From positions 1 to 64,000 of the forward strand of contig NZ_LGLW01000010.1 in assembly GCF_013620795.1 (NCBI RefSeq): DNA of 64,000 nucleotides, in the 5' to 3' direction. This DNA is from Pseudomonas sp. Q2-TVG4-2 (GTDB taxonomy: Bacteria; Pseudomonadota; Gammaproteobacteria; Pseudomonadales; Pseudomonadaceae). A program made the position numbers and the translations under genes. This document shows positions 43,979 through 51,397 of this stretch, in pieces. The notes beneath the pieces are model-generated. The model made no database searches. It saw only the letters and a list, made by a program, of their open reading frames with translations, and was not told the DNA's origin. How positions within the stretch are numbered: the first letter of the stretch is position 1; every line of letters starts with the position of its first letter.

Positions 43979-45652
43979 ATGCCTTTGCAGCTGTCGTTTG
44001 GCGAGGCCACCGCAACCGGCCCACGTAAGGAGAACCAGGACGCGCTGCGGATCGTCACGCCGACACCGGGGCTTGCGTCGAGCAAAGGCGCGCTGTTTGC
44101 CATCGCCGACGGCGTCAGTCAATGCGCCGATGGCGGCCTCGCGGCACGGGCCACCTTGCAGGCGTTGGCCACCGATTATTACGCCACGCCAGAAACCTGG
44201 ACCGTCGCGCAGTCCCTCGATCGGTTGTTGGTCGCCCATAATCGTTGGTTGCAGGCCAACGGCGGCGGGCAGCCTCTGCTGACCACACTGACGGCGCTCG
44301 TGCTGCGCGGCCGCCGCTTCACCCTCGCCCATGTCGGTGACTGTCGCGCCTACCGCTGGCTCGACGGCGAGCTGCAGCGGCTGAGCGAAGACCACGTCTG
44401 GGAACAGCCGTACATGCAGCACGTGCTCAAGCGTGCCATGGGCCTGGACCAGCATTTGGTGGTGGATTATCTCGACGGCGAGCTCCGTCTCGGCGAATCC
44501 TTCCTGCTGCTCAGCGACGGCGTCTGGGCCAGCATCACCGAGGGCGATATCCGGAACGTGCTGAGTGCCGAGCCTGATCTGCCCAACGCGGCCAGGACGC
44601 TGGTCAACCTCGCCCACCAGACCGGTAGCCAGGACAACGCCAGCGCTCTGCTGCTGCGGGTCGAAGAACTGCCGGAAGCGGCTCCTGCCGACTCGTTCGC
44701 GCAACTGGCGGCGTGGCCACTGCCACCGAAATTGCGCCCCGGCCAGGCGTTCGAAGGCTGGACCGTCGAGGCGCTGCTGGCCGAATCGCGCCAGTCACTC
44801 GTCTACCGCGTGCGTGACCAATCCGGTCAGCCCTGGCTGCTGAAAACATTGCCGGCCAACCGCAACGATGAACCCGAAGCCGGGCCGACCCTGCTGCAGG
44901 AAGAATGGTTTCTGCGCCGCGTCGCCGGGCGCCACTTTCCCGAGATTCACGGGCTGCCACAGCGACAACATTTGTATTACGTCCAGCGGGAGTACAGCGG
45001 CCAGACCCTTGCGCAGCAGTACAGCCAGCAGGGCCCAATGGCACTGACCGACTGGCTGCAGCTGGCCCCAAGCCTGATCCGGGCGCTGGGTATGTTGCAC
45101 CGGCGCAACCTCCTGCACCGCGATATCAAGCCGGAAAACCTTCATCAGGGCGATGACGGCGAGCTGCGACTGCTGGATTTCGGCCTCGCCTACTGTCCGG
45201 GCTTGTCCCGAGACCTGCCGCACCATCTTCCAGGAACGCCGAGCTATATCGCGCCCGAGGCCTATAGCGGCATATCACCGAGCCGTGAACAAGACCTTTA
45301 TGCAGCAGGTGTCACGCTCTATTACCTGCTCAGCGGGCGCTACCCCTATGGCGAAATCGAGGCCTTTCAGCGGCCCCGTTTCGGCACACCGATGCCGGCC
45401 AGCCGTTATCGACCCGATCTGCCCCAGTGGCTGGATGAAATGCTCAAGCGCGCCGTCGCAGCTGACCCCGCGCAGCGCCTCGAAACAGCAGAAGAATGGC
45501 TGTTGACCCTGGAACAGGGGGAGCGCCTGGTAGCGAACATACCCGTACGCCCCCTGTTAGAGCGCGAGCCGCTAAAGCTCTGGCGAACCCTGGCCCTGCT
45601 CTCGCTGCTGCTAAATCTGGGGCTCCTGGTGTGGCTAGGTAAAGCCGGCTAA
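43979..45652 (+). CDS. PP2C phosphatase-Ser/Thr protein kinase fusion protein
   Basis: The 557-residue protein joins two opposing enzymes. The PP2C-type phosphatase (about 1-235) shows FGEATATGPRKENQDAL, ADGVSQCADGG, HVGDCRAYR and LLSDGVWAS. The Hanks-type kinase (about 260-520) shows HRRNLLHRDIKPENLHQG, LLDFGLAYCPG and GTPSYIAPEAYSG. One C-terminal membrane helix (LALLSLLLNLGLLVWLG) anchors it with both domains in the cytoplasm. A gene of this type occupies the same place in other Pseudomonas nas clusters. Substrate unknown; a role in nitrogen signalling is inferred from position. Confidence 0.9.
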   Translation: MPLQLSFGEATATGPRKENQDALRIVTPTPGLASSKGALFAIADGVSQCADGGLAARATLQALATDYYATPETWTVAQSLDRLLVAHNRWLQANGGGQPLLTTLTALVLRGRRFTLAHVGDCRAYRWLDGELQRLSEDHVWEQPYMQHVLKRAMGLDQHLVVDYLDGELRLGESFLLLSDGVWASITEGDIRNVLSAEPDLPNAARTLVNLAHQTGSQDNASALLLRVEELPEAAPADSFAQLAAWPLPPKLRPGQAFEGWTVEALLAESRQSLVYRVRDQSGQPWLLKTLPANRNDEPEAGPTLLQEEWFLRRVAGRHFPEIHGLPQRQHLYYVQREYSGQTLAQQYSQQGPMALTDWLQLAPSLIRALGMLHRRNLLHRDIKPENLHQGDDGELRLLDFGLAYCPGLSRDLPHHLPGTPSYIAPEAYSGISPSREQDLYAAGVTLYYLLSGRYPYGEIEAFQRPRFGTPMPASRYRPDLPQWLDEMLKRAVAADPAQRLETAEEWLLTLEQGERLVANIPVRPLLEREPLKLWRTLALLSLLLNLGLLVWLGKAG

Positions 45653-45670
45653 CACTCAAGCCACACTCGC

Positions 45671-45982
45671 TCAGCGTCGAACAATCAGGCCCTGGCGCGC
45701 GACACGCGTCAGTTCGCGTACGCAATCATCGAGGCGTTCAGCTGTCGGCGCCTGGATAACAGCAAGGTCGAAGCTGTCCGCAGCAAAGTGAGCCAGTGAT
45801 TCATCGGCGCCAGTGAACTGAACGAGAAAAGCGCGCGGTCGGCCGCAACGCTTCGCCCAGCCGTCGAGATAACGCAACAATGAAGGCTGATGGTTGCCGG
45901 CCAGGAGAATTTTAGGGTTGCTGCGAACCAGCCCGCTGGTGATCGGGGCCAGCCGTATAGGGGTACGCGGTAATGCATTCAT
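45671..45982 (-). CDS. Small protein of unknown function inside the nas locus
   Basis: The 103-residue protein lies on the opposite strand between the kinase gene and the second nas unit. Its end (SFDLAVIQAPTAERLDDCVR followed by ELTRVARQGLIV) resembles the C-terminal strand-helix pattern of class I methyltransferases, but the SAM-binding glycine motif is not seen. It could be a truncated or repurposed fold. The ATG at 45982 is chosen over 46033 because the shorter form starts directly with the ordered region. GGGA lies upstream at a loose distance. Confidence 0.55.
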   Translation of the reverse strand: MNALPRTPIRLAPITSGLVRSNPKILLAGNHQPSLLRYLDGWAKRCGRPRAFLVQFTGADESLAHFAADSFDLAVIQAPTAERLDDCVRELTRVARQGLIVRR

Positions 45983-46278
45983 GTGGGAGATCCCGCCTCG
46001 AGAATTCCGCTGGGCAGCGGTGGGAGGCGACACCGAACCAGCGCTTTAGCGGTATTTCGAAGCCTCGGCTCCAGGCGCCCCGCAAGTAGCTGACTAAATC
46101 GGCGCATGGGCTAAACAATAGGAAAGCGGCACGGGCGCTGTCAACGCCCAATTCCAGCAAGCCGTGCTGCTCGGCTGCACCAGCGCTGCGCGAGCTGCCT
46201 CATATGGGTGCGAGAACAGTCCAATACGAAGATCGATGGGGCTCTGCAAGCGCTTGAAATATCGACTATTAACGAACT

Positions 46279-46294
46279 TGGCATAACCTCTGCA
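46279..46294 (+). promoter_or_regulatory. Sigma-54 type promoter of the nitrate reductase unit
   Basis: TGGCATAACCTCTGCA carries GG and GC at correct -24/-12 spacing. It starts 25 bases before the first leader hairpin. A TGCACCA half-site at 46176-46182 about 100 bases upstream is a possible NtrC contact. Confidence 0.8.
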
Positions 46295-46318
46295 AAAGAC
46301 ATCCTCAACATAAGCCGC

Positions 46319-46403
46319 ACCTTCAACGTAGAGGGTCCGGCTCGCGATAGCGGGAACAGGGACAAAGGCGTCCTCACCGGGTAACCGGTGGGACGCCTTT
46401 TTT
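46319..46403 (+). promoter_or_regulatory. NasT-responsive antitermination leader of nitrate reductase operon
   Basis: Hairpin 1 is ACCTTC-AACGTA-GAGGGT (46319-46336). Hairpin 2 is GGGAC-AAAGGC-GTCCT (46359-46374). Both hexaloops have A1 and G4. The terminator pairs AAAGGCGTCC (46364-46373) with GGGACGCCTTT, ending in a T run at 46398-46403. Hairpin 2 and the terminator share bases, so they are mutually exclusive. The second-hairpin loop AAAGGC is identical to that of the transporter leader at 42496. Confidence 0.9.
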
Positions 46404-46468
46404 GTTGTTGGCATTTTCTAAGGCATGGCTGGCCGTCATGGGCAGCCTGACCCAGCACGGAGAACGGC

Positions 46469-47800
46469 ATGAAGAAACTCAAGCTGGTGATGATTGGCAA
46501 CGGCATGGCTGGGGTCCGTACCCTGGAAGAGCTGCTCAAGCTCGCCCCTGAGCTCTACGACATCACCGTGTTTGGTGCCGAGCCCCACCCAAATTACAAC
46601 CGCATTCTGCTGTCCCCCGTCCTCGCGGGTGAGCAGCAATTTGATGAAATCGTGCTAAACGATCTCGACTGGTATGCCGAACGCAACATCCGCCTGATGC
46701 TCAACCGAACGGTGGTCGAGATTGACCGGGGCAAGCGCCGAGTGACCGCAGCGGACGGTAGCGAAGCCGAATATGACCGCCTACTCATTGCCACCGGTTC
46801 GAATCCCTTCATCCTGCCGATACCGGGTACTCAGCTCGATGGGGTGATCGGCTACCGTGATATCGCAGACACCCAGACGATGATGAACGCCGCCAGGACG
46901 CACAAGCGCGCGGTGGTCATCGGCGGCGGGTTGCTCGGGTTGGAAGCGGCCAACGGCCTGAAGGCGCGCGGCATGGACGTCACCGTGGTGCACGTCGGTG
47001 AGTGGCCGATGGAGCGCCAGCTCGACAAGGCCGCGGGCATCCTGCTGCAGAGGGCGTTGGAAGCGCGCGGCCTGAACTTCAGGATGAAGAAGCAGACCGC
47101 CGAGCTGATTGGCGGCGGGCAAGGCCGCGTCCAGGCGGTGCGCTTCGCCAATAACGAGGTGATCGACGCCGATCTGGTAGTTATGGCCGCCGGTATTCGT
47201 CCCAACAGCGAGCTGGCGGCGAACGCCGGAATTCCCTGTGATCGCGGCATTCTGGTCAACGATACGTTGCAGACCTACGACCCGCGCATCTACGCCGTCG
47301 GCGAGTGCGCCAACCATCGCGGTACGGCCTATGGCTTGGTAGCGCCCCTGTTCGAACAGGCCGAGGTCTGTGCCAACCATCTGGCAATGCTCGGTTTCTC
47401 GCGTTACCTCGGCTCGGTCACTTCAACCAAGCTCAAGGTCACGGGTATCGATCTGTTTTCCACCGGCGATTTCATGGGCGGCGAAGGCACCGAAACCATC
47501 ACCCTCTCCGACCCCATCGGCGGTGTGCACAAGAAACTGGTGATCAAGGATGACATCCTCGTCGGCGCCTGCCTCTACGGCGACACGGCGGACGCCGGCT
47601 GGTACTTCCGGCAGATCTGCGAGCATCGCAACGTGTCGCGGATTCGCGACCATCTGATGTTCGACCCCGCTAGTTACGGGGAGCAGGCCATCGTCGATGC
47701 CGGCCCGCAGTACCGGGACAAAACCGCGCAACGTTTGCCATCGCCGGCGAGCTGGATGGGCAGGACGTCACCCGCGTCACGACATGGAGCGACTGCATGA
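46469..47800 (+). CDS. Assimilatory nitrate reductase FAD/NAD(P)H electron-transfer subunit
   Basis: The 443-residue pyridine-nucleotide disulfide-type oxidoreductase resembles the N-terminal part of NirB. Seen: MIGNGMAGVRTLEELL with the first GxGxxG-like motif, LLIATGSNPF, VVIGGGLLGLEAANGL (NADH motif) and YAVGECANHRG. The siroheme nitrite-reductase domains of NirB (about 850 residues) are absent, and the frame ends at the start of the reductase gene. This size and pairing match Klebsiella NasC. It would pass electrons from NAD(P)H to the reductase. GGAG precedes the ATG. Its stop overlaps the next gene by ATGA. Confidence 0.82.
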   Translation: MKKLKLVMIGNGMAGVRTLEELLKLAPELYDITVFGAEPHPNYNRILLSPVLAGEQQFDEIVLNDLDWYAERNIRLMLNRTVVEIDRGKRRVTAADGSEAEYDRLLIATGSNPFILPIPGTQLDGVIGYRDIADTQTMMNAARTHKRAVVIGGGLLGLEAANGLKARGMDVTVVHVGEWPMERQLDKAAGILLQRALEARGLNFRMKKQTAELIGGGQGRVQAVRFANNEVIDADLVVMAAGIRPNSELAANAGIPCDRGILVNDTLQTYDPRIYAVGECANHRGTAYGLVAPLFEQAEVCANHLAMLGFSRYLGSVTSTKLKVTGIDLFSTGDFMGGEGTETITLSDPIGGVHKKLVIKDDILVGACLYGDTADAGWYFRQICEHRNVSRIRDHLMFDPASYGEQAIVDAGPQYRDKTAQRLPSPASWMGRTSPASRHGATA

Positions 47801-50505
47801 CACGGCCGACCCAGACAACCGCCTCGACCTGCTGCTACTGCGGCGTAGGCTGTGGCGTGCTGATCGAGCACGACGGCGAGCGCATCCTCGATGTTGCCGG
47901 CGACCCGAATCACCCCGCCAACTTCGGCAAGCTGTGCAGCAAGGGCTCGACCCTTCACCTGACCGGCGACCTGGACGCGCGTGCGCTCTACCCCGAGCTC
48001 CGCCTGGGCAAAGGCCTGGCCCGCACTCGCACCGATTGGGACAGCGCACTGGACCATGCCGCCACCGTATTTGCCGATACCATTGCCGAACACGGCCCGG
48101 ACAGCGTCGCTTTCTACATATCCGGCCAGCTGCTGACCGAGGACTACTACGCGTTCAACAAACTTGCCCGCGCGCTGGTCGGCACCAATAACATCGACTC
48201 GAATTCGCGCCTGTGCATGTCTTCGGCCGTGGTTGGCTACAAGCGCAGCCTCGGTGCGGACGCACCGCCCTGCAGCTACGAAGACATCGAGCAGAGCGAA
48301 TGCCTGCTTATCGTCGGCAGCAACATGGCTTACGCACACCCGGTGCTGTTCCGCCGCCTGGAAGAGGCCAAGGCGAAGCGCCCGGACATGCGGGTCATTG
48401 TCGTCGACCCACGACGTACCGACACCTGCGACCTGGCGGACCTGCATCTGGCGACCCTGCCGGGTACTGACGTCGCGCTATTCCACGGCATCCTGCATCT
48501 GCTGCTGTGGGAAGGCTGGGTCGACCGCGCATTCATCGATGCTCACACCGATGGCTTCGATGAGCTGAAAAACCTTGTGCGCGACTACAACCCGTCGATG
48601 GTGGCGGACCTGTGCGGCATAAGCGTTAACGAATTGCAGAACTGCGCGCGGATGATTGGCAACGCGCCCAGCTTCCTGTCCCTGTGGTGTATGGGCGTCA
48701 ATCAGTCCACCGCCGGCAGCGCCAAGAACAGCGCGCTAATCAACCTGCACCTCGCCACCGGCCAGATCGGCAAACCCGGCGCCGGGCCGTTCTCGCTGAC
48801 CGGTCAACCCAACGCCATGGGCGGTCGCGAAACCGGCAGCCTGTCCAATCTGTTACCCGGTCATCGCGAGGCAGGCAACGCGGCGCATCGAGCCGAGGTG
48901 GCCGACTATTGGGGTATCCCGGTATTACCGGACTCTCCAGGCCTGTCCGCTATCGAACTTTTCGAGGCCGTGCGCAGCGGCGAGGTGAAGGCGCTGTGGA
49001 TCGCCTGTACCAATCCTGCGCAGTCCATGCCGGATCAGCAGAGAATTCACGAAACCCTCGCGGCCTGCCCCTTCGTGGTGGTACAGGAAGCCTTTTTCAC
49101 CACCGAAACCTGCCGCTACGCTGACCTGCTCCTGCCCGCCGCCAGCTGGGGTGAAAAGGAAGGCACCGTGACCAACTCCGAGCGTCGCATCAGTCATGTA
49201 CGCCCAGCGATTGCTGCACCGGGCGAAGCGCGCGCGGACTGGTCGATCACCTGCGATTTCGCCTGCCGGTTGGAAAAGCTGATGCGTCCGGGTTTATCCA
49301 GCTTGTTCGCCTTCGACACGCCAGCCGCGCTGTTCGAGGAATACAAGCTGCTTACCCAGGGCCGAGATCTGGATCTGTCCGGCCTCAGCCACGCATTGAT
49401 CGATCAACTCGGTCCGCAGCAATGGCCGTTCCCAGTCGGCAGCACACGTGGCACACCGCGGCTTTACGATGATGGCATCTTCCCTACCGAAACCGGTCGG
49501 GCACGCTTCCTCGCCGAACATTACCAAGCACCGCAGGAAAAATGCGAAGCACGCTTTCCGCTCATCCTCAACACAGGCCGGCTGCGCGACCACTGGCACG
49601 GTATGAGCCGCACCGGCACGGCGGCGCGGCTGTTCGGTCATGTGGAAGAAGCGGTGCTCAGCATGAGCGCCGATGACATGCGCCGCCGTCGCCTGCTCGA
49701 TGGCCAGCTGGTGAGCATCCAGAGCCGCCGAGGCAGTCTCGTAGTGCCGGTGCAAAAGGACAACAGCCTGCGGGTCGGCCATACATTCATGCCGATGCAC
49801 TGGGGCGATCGCTTCCTGAAAGGACTAGGCATCAATGCGCTCACCCTCCCCGTCTGCGATCCGCTCTCGAAACAACCCGAGCTGAAGCATGCCTGTATCG
49901 AGGTGGAGCATGTCGATCTGCCCTGGCAATTCTTTGCCCTGACCGAAGGGCCGGTACAACGACGCTTCGAAGCCTTGCGCCCGCTGTTCGAAGGGTTCGC
50001 CTACGCCAGCTTCAGCCTGGCCGGTCGTGAGCGACCGGCGTTGGTGATCCGAGCGGCCTGTATGGAAGCCCCAGGTGCTGCGCAGCTGGCTCGGATCGTT
50101 CAGATGCTCGGGCTCGACCAAGGCCCGGTGGTGACCTACGACGATCCACAGCGTGCAGTCGGCAAGCGGGTCCGGATCGAGGATGGGCGCATCGTTGCCC
50201 TTAGCCTTTCCGGCGAAACCGCTGCCCGCCATTGGCTGAAAACGCTCTGGCATGATGGCAAAGCCGACGCGGCTCTGCGCCGCTGGATGCTCGCGCCCGT
50301 GAGCACACCGCCCGGAAAGAGCGAATCCAAGGCAAGCAAGACCTTGTGTAACTGCATGAACGTCAGCGAGAAGGCGATCTGCTCAGGCATCGATCGCGGG
50401 CTGGATCTGAATGGTTTGAAGAATGAACTGGGTTGCGCCACCCGCTGCGGATCATGCGTACCCGAGATCAAGCGTCTACTGGTGAAACGGTTAGCGGTGG
50501 CCTGA
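47797..50505 (+). CDS. nasA: Assimilatory nitrate reductase catalytic subunit
   Basis: The 902-residue molybdopterin oxidoreductase reduces nitrate to nitrite in the cytoplasm. The N-terminal 4Fe-4S site is visible (CCYCGVGCGV then LCSKG, residues about 11-51), followed by SRLCMSSAVVGYKRSLG and the bis-MGD-binding regions (WCMGVNQSTAGS; GQPNAMGGRE; TGRLRDHWHGMSRT). The C-terminal 60 residues form a Bfd-like 2Fe-2S domain (CNCMNVSEKAI; GCATRCGSCVPEIK), as in Klebsiella NasA. GGAG lies upstream of the ATG. The transporter at 42686 is called nasA in some species, so the symbol is convention-dependent. Confidence 0.93.
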   Translation: MTRPTQTTASTCCYCGVGCGVLIEHDGERILDVAGDPNHPANFGKLCSKGSTLHLTGDLDARALYPELRLGKGLARTRTDWDSALDHAATVFADTIAEHGPDSVAFYISGQLLTEDYYAFNKLARALVGTNNIDSNSRLCMSSAVVGYKRSLGADAPPCSYEDIEQSECLLIVGSNMAYAHPVLFRRLEEAKAKRPDMRVIVVDPRRTDTCDLADLHLATLPGTDVALFHGILHLLLWEGWVDRAFIDAHTDGFDELKNLVRDYNPSMVADLCGISVNELQNCARMIGNAPSFLSLWCMGVNQSTAGSAKNSALINLHLATGQIGKPGAGPFSLTGQPNAMGGRETGSLSNLLPGHREAGNAAHRAEVADYWGIPVLPDSPGLSAIELFEAVRSGEVKALWIACTNPAQSMPDQQRIHETLAACPFVVVQEAFFTTETCRYADLLLPAASWGEKEGTVTNSERRISHVRPAIAAPGEARADWSITCDFACRLEKLMRPGLSSLFAFDTPAALFEEYKLLTQGRDLDLSGLSHALIDQLGPQQWPFPVGSTRGTPRLYDDGIFPTETGRARFLAEHYQAPQEKCEARFPLILNTGRLRDHWHGMSRTGTAARLFGHVEEAVLSMSADDMRRRRLLDGQLVSIQSRRGSLVVPVQKDNSLRVGHTFMPMHWGDRFLKGLGINALTLPVCDPLSKQPELKHACIEVEHVDLPWQFFALTEGPVQRRFEALRPLFEGFAYASFSLAGRERPALVIRAACMEAPGAAQLARIVQMLGLDQGPVVTYDDPQRAVGKRVRIEDGRIVALSLSGETAARHWLKTLWHDGKADAALRRWMLAPVSTPPGKSESKASKTLCNCMNVSEKAICSGIDRGLDLNGLKNELGCATRCGSCVPEIKRLLVKRLAVA

Positions 50506-50549
50506 TGGCGGATCACCAAACGAACAGCTATAGCGACGAGAGGTGCAAC

Positions 50550-51284
50550 ATGAGCGCAAAAGTCTGGCTGGTAGGCGCTGGCCCCGGCGACCCGGAACTG
50601 CTGACCTTGAAGGCGGTGCGAGCCATGAGCGAGGCGCAGGTGGTGCTGATCGACGATCTGGTCAATCCTGCCGTGCTCGAACACTGCCCGAACGCGCGGG
50701 TGATTCCAGTGGGCAAGCGCGGCGGCTGCCGTTCCACACCGCAAGCCTTCATCCACCGCTTGATGCTGCGCTACGCGCGTCAGGGCAAGTGCGTGGTACG
50801 TCTGAAGGGAGGCGACCCATGCATCTTCGGCCGCGGCGGCGAAGAAGCCGAATGGCTCACCAATCGCGGCATTGAAGCGGAAATGGTCAACGGCATCACC
50901 GCAGGCCTGGCCGCCGCTACCCAATGCGGTATTTCGCTGACCCAACGTGGCGTCGCCCGCGGCGTGACGCTGATTACCGCGCATACGCTCGATGGCAGCA
51001 GCCCCGAGTGGAACTCGCTGGCGAAAACCGGCACCACGCTGGTCGTCTACATGGGTGTCGGCAGCCTGCAGCAGATACAGACCGGGTTGATCGAAGGAGG
51101 TTTGCCAGCAAATACCCCCGTCGCGATGATCGAGAGCGCCTCCCTGCCCGGACAACGCGAATGCCGCTCGCGGCTTGGCGCGATGTGTATTGATGCCACC
51201 AGCTTCAAGCTCAAGAGCCCGGCGGTCCTGGTGATCGGTGAAGTGGCGGCACAGGCCGTCACACAACTGAGCCAGACGGCCTGA
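50550..51284 (+). CDS. cobA: Uroporphyrinogen-III C-methyltransferase
   Basis: The 244-residue SUMT enzyme methylates uroporphyrinogen III to precorrin-2, the precursor of siroheme needed by nitrite reductase. Motifs: VGAGPGDPELLTLKAVRAM, DDLVNPAVLEHCP, VVRLKGGDPCIFGRGGEE and GITAGLAAATQCGISLTQRG. The ATG at 50550 has GAGAGG upstream; the long upstream extension overlaps the reductase gene. Its place at the end of the nitrate reductase operon matches other Pseudomonas species and implies that siroheme demand is co-regulated. Confidence 0.93.
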   Translation: MSAKVWLVGAGPGDPELLTLKAVRAMSEAQVVLIDDLVNPAVLEHCPNARVIPVGKRGGCRSTPQAFIHRLMLRYARQGKCVVRLKGGDPCIFGRGGEEAEWLTNRGIEAEMVNGITAGLAAATQCGISLTQRGVARGVTLITAHTLDGSSPEWNSLAKTGTTLVVYMGVGSLQQIQTGLIEGGLPANTPVAMIESASLPGQRECRSRLGAMCIDATSFKLKSPAVLVIGEVAAQAVTQLSQTA

Positions 51285-51347
51285 CAAGGGCCAATCAATT
51301 CGCTGCGAGGTCGCGCCGCCTACTGGGTCCGCGAGGGGCCGAACCCT

Positions 51348-51375
51348 AAAAAAAACCGCGACCCAAGGGCCGCGG
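51348..51375. terminator. Terminator between cobA and RND gene
   Basis: A CCGCGACC/GGCCGCGG stem (one mismatch) between convergent genes has a run of eight A on its left. It is a good intrinsic terminator for the minus-strand RND operon and a weaker one for the nas operon (CTTCTTCT follows). Confidence 0.8.
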
Positions 51376-51397
51376 CTTCTTCTCTAATGCCTGGACC

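Noticed and set aside
47680-47830. Frameshift that truncated a full-length nirB
   Set aside because: The alternative frames after 47690 do not continue into the 2Fe-2S or siroheme domains; the next sequence is the authentic start of the nitrate reductase with its own GGAG. A NasC-type short subunit explains the length better.
50136-51287. Long minus-strand frame (383 codons) opposite the nitrate reductase end and cobA
   Set aside because: Both genes on the plus strand are well supported by motifs; the antisense frame is a composition shadow.
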